A stretch of 37,821 nucleotides of DNA from Lachnospiraceae bacterium UBA7182 (GTDB taxonomy: Bacteria > Bacillota > Clostridia > Lachnospirales > Lachnospiraceae). Positions within the stretch are counted from its first letter, which is position 1, and each line of letters begins with the position of its first letter. Location: assembly GCA_002491115.1 (NCBI GenBank), contig DKVI01000066.1:1-37821 (forward strand), written 5' to 3'. Under the pieces are notes generated by a model. That model saw only the letters and a list, made by a program, of their open reading frames with translations, did no database searches and was not told the origin of the DNA. Of the stretch, positions 23,221 through 30,196 are shown in pieces. The translations under genes and the position numbers were made by a program.

Positions 23221-24015
23221 TTAAGCCTGGTTTTTCTTTTTACCCACAGGGGCGCCGTAAACGACGCATGTATAGTCTTTTTCGGCGGATGGTCCGGGCG
23301 CAAATCCCAAAAGTTCGTCGATCCGGTCCTGATCATAAGCGCCGATGGCGCAGGTGCCGCAGCCGATGGCCTCACAGGCAAGATACAGATTTTCACACAC
23401 ATGTCCGGCGTCGATTAAAATATACTTTTCGGCTTTCAGGCCATAGCGCCACTCCATCCGGTAGGGAACGCTGGCCCAGACGAAAAAGACCGGCGCCAGT
23501 GCCGCAAAGCGCTGACCGCATAAAGCGTCCGTAAGTTCGTCGTCAAAATCTGCCCTGTCCTCCCAGATTTCTAACGCGTGGCTTTCGGGGAGGTAATGAT
23601 AGACCGCCTTTTTCAGTCCTTCCACCCGGTTGACGAACAGATAAGTCTCAAAGGTGTGCCTGGAACCGGCAGAGGGGACATTCCGGAAGGTGACCGGGTT
23701 CTTATGACCCGCGAAATGGCGCACGCCCTGGGTGGCCCATAATAAAAACGACAGCTCTAAAAGAGACAGGGGTTCTTCCGTGTAGGCGCGTCTGCTTGTG
23801 CGCTCCCGGATCAGTTCCATGAGATTTCCCGAAAGCGGCAGATTTTCATAGTCTGTGGGCAGAGGGATTGTTTCTGTTCCCTTTTTTTCCTGAAGACTGG
23901 GAAGGGAAGGGAGTTTTTGCTCCTGGTCTGTCTTTTCGGCCCCTGCGTCTTTTCCGTTATAGCCTTTTAAAAGTTCCCGGTTTTTCATGATCTCGTATTT
24001 GGTTTTATCGTTCAT
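23221..24015 (-). CDS. SagB/ThcOx-type nitroreductase-fold oxidoreductase
   Basis: The 264-residue protein has the FMN-binding nitroreductase fold in its SagB form: RTSRRAYTEEPLSLLELSFL, LWATQGVR, VPSAGSRHTFETYLF and the C-terminal ACEAIGCGTCAIGAYD. SagB-type enzymes oxidise azolines in peptide toxins, but many free-standing members in gut bacteria have no such cluster and an unknown substrate. No precursor peptide, cyclodehydratase or exporter is adjacent. It is the second gene of a minus-strand pair, overlapping the preceding hydrolase-like gene by 11 bases. It ends 9 bases from the convergent membrane protein gene with no visible terminator. Confidence 0.88.
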   Translation of the reverse strand: MNDKTKYEIMKNRELLKGYNGKDAGAEKTDQEQKLPSLPSLQEKKGTETIPLPTDYENLPLSGNLMELIRERTSRRAYTEEPLSLLELSFLLWATQGVRHFAGHKNPVTFRNVPSAGSRHTFETYLFVNRVEGLKKAVYHYLPESHALEIWEDRADFDDELTDALCGQRFAALAPVFFVWASVPYRMEWRYGLKAEKYILIDAGHVCENLYLACEAIGCGTCAIGAYDQDRIDELLGFAPGPSAEKDYTCVVYGAPVGKKKNQA

Positions 24016-24745
24016 AGTTATACACTCCTGTTGGCGATTTATAAGATATTTGTTTGCAGGCGTCTGTCAGCGCCTGGAACAGTTTTTGCTGGGAGGGGGT
24101 TTTTAAGGCCATATATTCCGGGTGCCACTGGACGGCCAGGCAGAAAGGATAGTCTTCTAACTGCAATGCTTCCACAAAACCGTCCGGACTGTCGGCGGCG
24201 ATCCACAGGTCCTTTCCCGGATCGTCCACCGCCTGATGGTGCAGACTGTTTACCGCGGCGGTGTCGCTGCCCAGCAGGTAGGACAGCAGGCTGTCAGGGT
24301 CAAGTTCTACAGGATGGGTAGCCGTAGTCCGGTGGGAAGGATCCAGGTGCGGGTATTCCTGCTGCGGTTTGATGTCCTGGATCAGCGTGCCTCCTAAAAG
24401 TATATTCAGAAGCTGCATCCCCCGGCCGATACAAAGCAGCGGTTTTTGGGCTTCGAGCCCGGCGCGAAGAAGGGACAGTTCAAAATTGTCTCTTTTCGCC
24501 TGGGGTTCTTTACATTCCGGCAGACGTTCCTGACCGTACAGTCCGGGCCACAGATCCGGTCCGCCGGGAAAGAGAAGACCGTCGCACCGGTCGAAGGCTT
24601 CAGGGTCGTACTGTGTTTCAATGGATGGTATTAGAAGCTTTATGGTTGCGCCGGATTTTCTAAGGCAGCGGATATACGGATAATACATACAACGGCTAAG
24701 GAGGTCTTTTCCCGGTACGGGAATGCCGATGGTTGGATAGAGCAT
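24005..24745 (-). CDS. Class-I glutamine amidotransferase-fold protein (peptidase C26/PuuD-like), nucleophile replaced
   Basis: The 246-residue protein follows the gamma-glutamyl-GABA hydrolase family: GLLFPGGPDLWPGLYGQ near residues 56-71, a nucleophile elbow at 103-113, and QWHPE at 206-210 with the catalytic His208 and Glu210. The usual elbow is G-I-C-R-G-M-Q. Here it reads C-I-G-R-G-M-Q (Cys105, Gly107): the cysteine and glycine have changed places. The standard nucleophile position is glycine, so normal hydrolysis looks impossible unless Cys105 can act. It is first in an operon with the SagB-type oxidoreductase and has its own promoter. Confidence 0.85.
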   Translation of the reverse strand: MLYPTIGIPVPGKDLLSRCMYYPYIRCLRKSGATIKLLIPSIETQYDPEAFDRCDGLLFPGGPDLWPGLYGQERLPECKEPQAKRDNFELSLLRAGLEAQKPLLCIGRGMQLLNILLGGTLIQDIKPQQEYPHLDPSHRTTATHPVELDPDSLLSYLLGSDTAAVNSLHHQAVDDPGKDLWIAADSPDGFVEALQLEDYPFCLAVQWHPEYMALKTPSQQKLFQALTDACKQISYKSPTGVYNYER

Positions 24746-24790
24746 GGTTTCGTCCCCTGTTGTTCTGACAAAGTCTGTCTGTTAAAAGGT

Positions 24791-24819
24791 ATTTTAACAT
24801 TCCGCCGATCCATAATCAA
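24791..24819 (-). promoter_or_regulatory. Sigma-A type promoter of the C26-like/SagB-like pair
   Basis: On the minus strand TTGATT (24814-24819) and TAAAAT (24791-24796) are 17 bases apart; transcription would start near 24784, about 38 bases before the ATG ending at 24745. It lies back to back with the rimO promoter. Confidence 0.6.
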
Positions 24820-24840
24820 TGAACAAATGCGCAATAATCA

Positions 24841-24870
24841 TTGCTTTTTTTTCCTGGTCAGTATTATAAT
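24841..24870 (+). promoter_or_regulatory. Sigma-A type promoter of the rimO operon
   Basis: TTGCTT (24841-24846) and a perfect TATAAT (24865-24870) are 18 bases apart. The start near 24877 leaves a leader of about 55 bases with AGGAGA at 24915-24920. Confidence 0.6.
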
Positions 24871-24931
24871 AATCCTATATGCAGAAACATATGATATAAA
24901 ACGGGACTGTAAACAGGAGACACTCTTATTT

Positions 24932-26272
24932 ATGATGAAAATATTTTTTGCGTCCCTGGGCTGCGACAAGAATCTGGTGGATTCGGAGGTCATGCTGGGG
25001 ATTCTGTCAAAAAAAGGATATGAGTTTACGGACGATGAGACAGAAGCGGATATTATTGTGGTCAATACCTGCTGTTTTATCGGAGACGCCAAAGAAGAAA
25101 GCGTGAATACAATCCTGGAGATGGCAGAGTATAAGAAAGAAGGAAACTGTAAAGCGCTGATTGTGACCGGCTGTCTGGCCGAGCGTTACCGGCAGGAGAT
25201 TACGGAAGAGATTACGGAAGTGGACGCCGTGCTGGGAACCACTGCTTATGACCGGATAGCCGGGGCGATTGAAGACGCGCTTGGAAAGAAAAGTACATTA
25301 AAATACGGAAATACAGACAGGCTTGTGCTTGCGGATGCCGAAAGGATTCTGACCACAGGAGGCCATTATGCGCATCTTAAGATAGCGGAGGGGTGTGATA
25401 AACACTGCACTTACTGTATTATACCCAGGTTAAGAGGCGCTTACAGAAGCTTCCCCATGGAACGTCTGGTGCAGGAGGCCAGGACTCTGGCTTCCCAGGG
25501 AGTGAAAGAACTGATCCTGGTAGCCCAGGAGACGACCCTCTACGGAAAAGACCTTTATGGAGAAAAAAGCCTTCATAAACTGTTAAAAGAACTGTGCCGG
25601 GTTTCCGGTATCCGCTGGATCAGGGTTCAGTACTGTTATCCGGAAGAAATCTACGACGAACTGATCCGCACCATGGAAGAAGAACCGAAGATCTGCCATT
25701 ATCTGGACCTTCCCATCCAGCATGCGTCCGACCGGGTCTTAAAGCGGATGGGGCGCAGGACGACCAGGCAGGATCTGAAACAGATCATAGAGAAACTGCG
25801 CGCCCGGATTCCGGATATCTGCCTTCGGACTACGCTGATCAGCGGTTTTCCGGGAGAGACAGAAGCAGACCATGAAGAACTGCTTCAGTTTGTGGACGAG
25901 ATGGAATTTGACAGGCTGGGCGTATTTACTTATTCGCAGGAGGAGGACACGCCTGCCGCCGGCATGGAAGGCCAGATTCCGGAAGAAATCAAAGAAGAAC
26001 GCCGGGATGAGATCATGGAGCTTCAGCAGGAGATTTCTTTTGAAAAAGCAGAAGAGATGATCGGAAGAGAACTCTGGTGTATGGTGGAAGGAAAAGTGGC
26101 GGATGAGAATGCCTATGTGGCCCGTACCTACAAGGATGCGCCTGACATAGACGGATATCTTTTTATCCAGACCCGGACAGAACTTATGTCCGGCGATTTT
26201 GTGAAGGTCCATGTGACCGGAGCCGATGAATATGACCTGATAGGAGAGATTGCCGATGAATTTACCGAATAA
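24932..26272 (+). CDS. rimO: Ribosomal protein S12 methylthiotransferase RimO
   Basis: RimO is a radical SAM enzyme that adds a methylthio group to an aspartate of ribosomal protein S12. The 446-residue protein has the N-terminal UPF0004 domain with cysteines at 11, 47 and 81 for one 4Fe-4S cluster, the radical SAM CxxxCxxC (Cys155, 159, 162 in EGCDKHCTYCIIP) for the second, and a C-terminal TRAM domain. The opening FASLGCDKNLVDSEVM is the RimO rather than MiaB form. The start is set at ATG 24932; the frame is open further upstream but crosses the promoter. Confidence 0.94.
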   Translation: MMKIFFASLGCDKNLVDSEVMLGILSKKGYEFTDDETEADIIVVNTCCFIGDAKEESVNTILEMAEYKKEGNCKALIVTGCLAERYRQEITEEITEVDAVLGTTAYDRIAGAIEDALGKKSTLKYGNTDRLVLADAERILTTGGHYAHLKIAEGCDKHCTYCIIPRLRGAYRSFPMERLVQEARTLASQGVKELILVAQETTLYGKDLYGEKSLHKLLKELCRVSGIRWIRVQYCYPEEIYDELIRTMEEEPKICHYLDLPIQHASDRVLKRMGRRTTRQDLKQIIEKLRARIPDICLRTTLISGFPGETEADHEELLQFVDEMEFDRLGVFTYSQEEDTPAAGMEGQIPEEIKEERRDEIMELQQEISFEKAEEMIGRELWCMVEGKVADENAYVARTYKDAPDIDGYLFIQTRTELMSGDFVKVHVTGADEYDLIGEIADEFTE

Positions 26273-26798
26273 ACTGACGGTGCTGCGGGTGTTGATGATT
26301 CCTTTTTTTGTATTGTTTACACTGAAAGACGTGTTCCCCGGTTACAGCAAATATATTGCCGTTGCTGTCTTTATCATTGCAAGCCTGACAGATTTTCTGG
26401 ATGGAAAGATTGCAAGGAAATATAATCTGGTTACGAATTTTGGAAAATTTATGGATCCTCTGGCGGACAAGCTGCTGGTCTGTGCCGCTTTGATCTGTCT
26501 GGTATCTCTTAAGATGCTGGACGCCTGGATTGTGATCGTGATTATCAGCCGTGAATTTATCATCAGCGGCTTTCGGCTGGTAGCGTCGGATAACGGTGTG
26601 GTGATTGCCGCCAGCTACTGGGGAAAGTTCAAAACGACGTTCCAGATGCTGATGATTATTGTGCTTCTGCTGGATCTGGGGGGCGTCTTCGATCTGATCG
26701 GACAGGTTCTTACCTGGGCGGCTCTGGTGCTGACGGTGGTGTCGCTTGTGGATTATCTGATAAAAAATAAACGTGTGATTCTGGAAGGGGATATCTGA
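26256..26798 (+). CDS. pgsA: CDP-diacylglycerol--glycerol-3-phosphate 3-phosphatidyltransferase
   Basis: PgsA makes phosphatidylglycerol phosphate, the committed step to phosphatidylglycerol. The 180-residue membrane protein carries the full CDP-alcohol transferase motif DG-x2-AR-x8-G-x3-D-x3-D (DGKIARKYNLVTNFGKFMDP then LADK) and about five hydrophobic helices. ATG at 26256 is chosen with AGGAGA (26242-26247) eight bases upstream. It overlaps the end of rimO by 17 bases, as usual in clostridia where rimO-pgsA-cinA are neighbours. Confidence 0.94.
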   Translation: MNLPNKLTVLRVLMIPFFVLFTLKDVFPGYSKYIAVAVFIIASLTDFLDGKIARKYNLVTNFGKFMDPLADKLLVCAALICLVSLKMLDAWIVIVIISREFIISGFRLVASDNGVVIAASYWGKFKTTFQMLMIIVLLLDLGGVFDLIGQVLTWAALVLTVVSLVDYLIKNKRVILEGDI

Positions 26799-26800
26799 AT

Positions 26801-27529
26801 ATGGAAAATTATACGAAGATGGTGAAAATCTGCGGGATGGATGTAAGTGAAGTACGTCAGAAGATTCATGATCTGCTGGCAGTACAGGACGGGCCTTCTT
26901 TTTCTTTTTCCGCCAGTCCCGGAGAGGTGGATATCGAGGTTTCTTTTCAGTCCGAACAGGAAGCGGAAGCCAGGGAAAAGGTAAAAGAAGTGGTCAGAGA
27001 ATTGAAAGTGCGTTTTGGCAGCAGTATCTTTACGACCAAACCCAAAGTAACGCTGGCGGAGACGATTGTCGATCTTCTAAAGGAGCAGGAGATGACGGTC
27101 ACTACGGTGGAATCCTGTACGGGCGGCCTGTTAAGCGCGCGCCTGACCGATGTGGCCGGAGTATCGGAAGTATTTAAGCAGGGATTTATTACTTATTCCA
27201 ACAAGGCGAAGCGCAAGTTTGTGGGAGTAAAGAAGATGACCCTGAAAAAATATACGGCTGTCAGTGAGCAGGCTGCCTGGGAGATGGCCAGGGGCGGGGC
27301 GGCTTTTACAGGGGCGGACGCCTGCATCAGTGTGACCGGCTATGCCGGGCCGGACGGCGGAGAAGACGGACAGCCGGTGGGACTGGTTTATATCGGGTGC
27401 AATATAAGAGGAAAGATTGAGGTGGAAGAGTTCCATTTCAGCGGCGACAGACGTACGATACGGGAGCTTGCCGCTACCCATGCGCTGACTTTCCTTCGTA
27501 AATGCATTCTGGAAAATTATCAGATATAG
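26801..27529 (+). CDS. CinA C-terminal (PncC-type) amidohydrolase with KH-like domain
   Basis: The 242-residue protein has a C-terminal CinA domain (about 85-240) with TVESCTGGLLSARLTDVAGV, FITYSNKAKRKFVGV and TGYAGPDGG, the nicotinamide-mononucleotide deamidase fold. Ahead of it, residues 1-80 resemble the small linker domain that follows the MoCF domain in full-length CinA (about 410 residues). The N-terminal MoCF domain is missing, with no sign of it upstream, where pgsA ends two bases earlier. This is a shortened CinA; NMN deamidation for NAD salvage is the likely role. Confidence 0.85.
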   Translation: MENYTKMVKICGMDVSEVRQKIHDLLAVQDGPSFSFSASPGEVDIEVSFQSEQEAEAREKVKEVVRELKVRFGSSIFTTKPKVTLAETIVDLLKEQEMTVTTVESCTGGLLSARLTDVAGVSEVFKQGFITYSNKAKRKFVGVKKMTLKKYTAVSEQAAWEMARGGAAFTGADACISVTGYAGPDGGEDGQPVGLVYIGCNIRGKIEVEEFHFSGDRRTIRELAATHALTFLRKCILENYQI

Positions 27530-27561
27530 GCTGTCAGGACAATCCATAAGAGGTGTTTGGC

Positions 27562-28050
27562 ATGAGATACCATAATATAACAAAAGAAGATATGTTAAAC
27601 GGCGACGGCCTTCGGGTAGTGCTGTGGCTGGCCGGGTGTTCCCATCACTGCAAAAACTGTCAGAATCCGGTCACCTGGGACCCGGAGGATGGGCTTGTGT
27701 TTGATATGGCCGCCAGGGAGGAGATTTTCTTTGAACTGGAAAAGGATTATATAAGCGGCATAACCTTCAGCGGCGGAGACCCGTTGTACCCGGACAGCAG
27801 AGAGGAGCTTACCCGGCTGATCCGCATGATCAGGGAGAAATATCCGAAGAAAACCATCTGGCTGTATACAGGGTTTCTCTGGGAGGATATCTGCCGCCTG
27901 GAACTGATCCCTTTTCTGGACGTGCTGGTGGACGGCAGGTTCGTGGAGGAATTAAAAGACAACAATCTTCCCTGGAAAGGCAGCTCCAACCAAAGAGTGA
28001 TTGATGTGCAGATGACGCTTTCCCTTGGCAAAGTGGTCTTATACGCATAA
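27562..28050 (+). CDS. nrdG: Anaerobic ribonucleotide reductase activating protein
   Basis: NrdG is a radical SAM enzyme that puts the glycyl radical on the class III reductase NrdD. The 162-residue protein has the cluster motif CSHHCKNC (CxxxCxxC) after VLWLAGC and the TFSGGDPLY segment. ATG at 27562 follows AAGAGGTG. nrdD is not adjacent and must be elsewhere, which happens in some clostridia. It sits with dut in the same operon, linking two dNTP-pool functions. Confidence 0.92.
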   Translation: MRYHNITKEDMLNGDGLRVVLWLAGCSHHCKNCQNPVTWDPEDGLVFDMAAREEIFFELEKDYISGITFSGGDPLYPDSREELTRLIRMIREKYPKKTIWLYTGFLWEDICRLELIPFLDVLVDGRFVEELKDNNLPWKGSSNQRVIDVQMTLSLGKVVLYA

Positions 28051-28072
28051 TAAAAACAAAAGAGGACAAAGT

Positions 28073-28507
28073 ATGGAAACGATTCAGGTTAAATATTTTT
28101 CGGAAGAGATTGAAAAGCTTTCATTGATCGGAGGCAAATCTGACTGGGTGGATTTGCGTGCTTCTCAGGAAACCGTATTAAAAAAAGGAGAATTTGCCCT
28201 GATTCCTTTAGGGGTAGCGATTAAGCTTCCGGAAGGATATGAGGCGCTGGTGATTCCCAGGAGCAGTACCTTTAAAAATTTCGGTATTCTTCAGACGAAC
28301 AGCTGCGGATTGATAGATGAGAGCTATTGCGGGAATAATGATCAGTGGTATTTCCCGGCGCTTGCCATAAGGGATACAGTCGTTCATGTGAACGACCGTA
28401 TCTGTCAGTTCCGGATTTTAAAGCATCAGCCGGAACTTTCTTTTGTGGAAGTGCGGGAATTGACAGGCGAAGACAGAGGGGGATTCGGAAGTACCGGAAG
28501 GTGCTGA
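28073..28507 (+). CDS. dut: dUTP diphosphatase (trimeric dUTPase)
   Basis: The 144-residue protein has the five trimeric dUTPase motifs: DLRAS (I), PRSSTFKN (II), GLIDESYCGNND (III), RICQFRI (IV) and RGGFGSTG (V). It converts dUTP to dUMP, keeping uracil out of DNA and supplying dTMP synthesis. Motif III carries Ser-Tyr-Cys where GDY is common, a normal variation in these bacteria. ATG at 28073 follows AGAGGA; an open frame begins in nrdG but has no site. Confidence 0.9.
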   Translation: METIQVKYFSEEIEKLSLIGGKSDWVDLRASQETVLKKGEFALIPLGVAIKLPEGYEALVIPRSSTFKNFGILQTNSCGLIDESYCGNNDQWYFPALAIRDTVVHVNDRICQFRILKHQPELSFVEVRELTGEDRGGFGSTGRC

Positions 28508-28526
28508 AAAGCTGGAGGGATAGAAG

Positions 28527-30071
28527 ATGGCGTGTACAATGTTTGCGGCGATTGACGTGGGAAGCTATGAAGTAAACTTAAAAATCTATGAGCTTTCCAC
28601 AAGAAAAGGAATCCGTGTGGTGAACCATGTAAGACACCGCATGGAGCTTGGCAAAGAGACTTATGTGACGGGTAAGATCGGCACGCAGATGGTAGACGAA
28701 CTGTGCCGTGTATTTATAGATTTTCAGAGGATTATGAAAGAGTTCGGGGTGGAGGACTATCGCGCCTGCGCCACCAGCGCGGTCCGCGAGACAAAGAACC
28801 GGATCGTTCTTTTAGACCGCATCTATTTAAGAACCGGTATCCGTTTAGAGACACTCAGCAACTCCGAGCAGAGGTTTTTAGGATATAAGGCGATCGCGTT
28901 TAACGCGGAGCGGTTCCAGGAAATCATAGAGAAAGGGACGGCGATCGTGGATGTGGGCGGCGGCAGCATCCAGATCTCCCTGTTTGATAAAGACAATATG
29001 GTAACGACCCAGAATATCCGCCTGGGAACCCTGCGCCTGCGGGAGCGCCTAAGTGATGTGGCGGAGCGCACGATCCGCTATGCAGGCGTGATTGAGGAGC
29101 TTTTGAACAATGAGATGCGCACATATAAAAAGCTCTACCTGAAAGACCGGAGGATTCGTTATCTTTTGCTGGTAGGCAGTTATATTCAGTATATCAACCG
29201 GTATATCCATAAGGACAGCGACGCGTTTCAGATTACCAAAGAGGAATTTATCACTTTTTATGACGAATTTATCCAGAAAGGACAGCTTGTAATGGCGTCG
29301 GAGCTGGGGATTTCCAATGAGAATATTTCCCTGATGCTGCCCACCATGGTCATCTATAAGCGTCTCCTGGAAGAAACCGGGGCGGAAAACGTGGTTATTC
29401 TCGGCATGGACTTGGGCGACGGCCTGGCCTATGATTTTGCGGAGCGGAAAAAACTTCTGCGGCCTAAACACAATTTTGAGAATGACATCGTGGAAGCGGC
29501 CAGAAATATCGCAAGGCGCTACCATACCAACCGTAACCATACACAGACGATGGAAAAGATCGCTTTAACGCTTTTTGACAAGACGAAGTCTGTCCACGGC
29601 CTCGGAAAGAGGGAACGGCTTCTTTTACAGATATCCGTGTTGTTGCACGACTGCGGAAAATATATCAATATGGCCCAGTCCTCTGCGTGTTCTTATAATA
29701 TTATTATGGCTACGGAGATCATCGGGCTGTCCCATATGGAGCGGGAAATCGTGGCAAATATTGTCCGTTTTAACAGCGGGGATGTGATGGACTTTGAAGA
29801 GCTGGCGTCAGGATCTTTGCTGGAGCGGACCGAATATATGACAATCATAAAACTGACGGCGATCCTCAGACTTGCCAACGCCCTTGACAGAAGCCACAAG
29901 CAGAAGATCAAAGACATCCGGATCACCATCAAAGACGACCACACCATGCAGATTCTGGCGGACACGGCGGAAGACCTGACCCTGGAGCAGGCGCTTTTCC
30001 AGGAAAAATCGGAACTTTTTGAAGAAGTATACAGCATCCGCCCCATACTGAAAGCCAGAAAATCAGAATAA
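28527..30071 (+). CDS. Exopolyphosphatase / pppGpp phosphohydrolase (Ppx/GppA family)
   Basis: The 514-residue length matches E. coli Ppx. Residues 1-300 form the actin-like ATPase fold with FAAIDVGSYEVNLKIYEL, a central ATSAVRETKN, NSEQRFLGYKA, and DVGGGSIQISLF; the C-terminal part has an HD-like domain (LLHDCGKYINMAQSS, then LSHMEREIVANIVRFNSGD). The neighbouring polyphosphate kinase supports a role in polyphosphate breakdown. GppA activity on pppGpp cannot be excluded. The ATG follows GAGGGATAGAAG. Confidence 0.9.
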   Translation: MACTMFAAIDVGSYEVNLKIYELSTRKGIRVVNHVRHRMELGKETYVTGKIGTQMVDELCRVFIDFQRIMKEFGVEDYRACATSAVRETKNRIVLLDRIYLRTGIRLETLSNSEQRFLGYKAIAFNAERFQEIIEKGTAIVDVGGGSIQISLFDKDNMVTTQNIRLGTLRLRERLSDVAERTIRYAGVIEELLNNEMRTYKKLYLKDRRIRYLLLVGSYIQYINRYIHKDSDAFQITKEEFITFYDEFIQKGQLVMASELGISNENISLMLPTMVIYKRLLEETGAENVVILGMDLGDGLAYDFAERKKLLRPKHNFENDIVEAARNIARRYHTNRNHTQTMEKIALTLFDKTKSVHGLGKRERLLLQISVLLHDCGKYINMAQSSACSYNIIMATEIIGLSHMEREIVANIVRFNSGDVMDFEELASGSLLERTEYMTIIKLTAILRLANALDRSHKQKIKDIRITIKDDHTMQILADTAEDLTLEQALFQEKSELFEEVYSIRPILKARKSE

Positions 30072-30076
30072 AACGG

Positions 30077-30186
30077 CGGAACTATAACAGCGAAGCCCGT
30101 ACAATGCCCAGATGGATTTCAGGACGCGAAGCGGCCTGAAATCCATCTGGGCATTGGAAGGGCGTAGCGGAACTTAAAATAGGAGG
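30077..30186 (+). repeat. CGGAAC-flanked hairpin element, copy B, between ppx and ppk
   Basis: The element starts 5 bases after the ppx stop. CGGAACTATAACAG (30077-30090) and CGGAACTTAAAATAGGAGG (30168-30186) flank a hairpin: GCCC 30095-30098 with GGGC 30160-30163, an internal loop GTA opposite GAA, then a perfect 22-base stem (30102-30123 with 30135-30156) and an 11-base loop. No T run follows, so it is not a simple terminator. The downstream motif ends in the AGGAGG used by ppk. Confidence 0.7.
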
Positions 30187-30196
30187 TTCATGGGTT

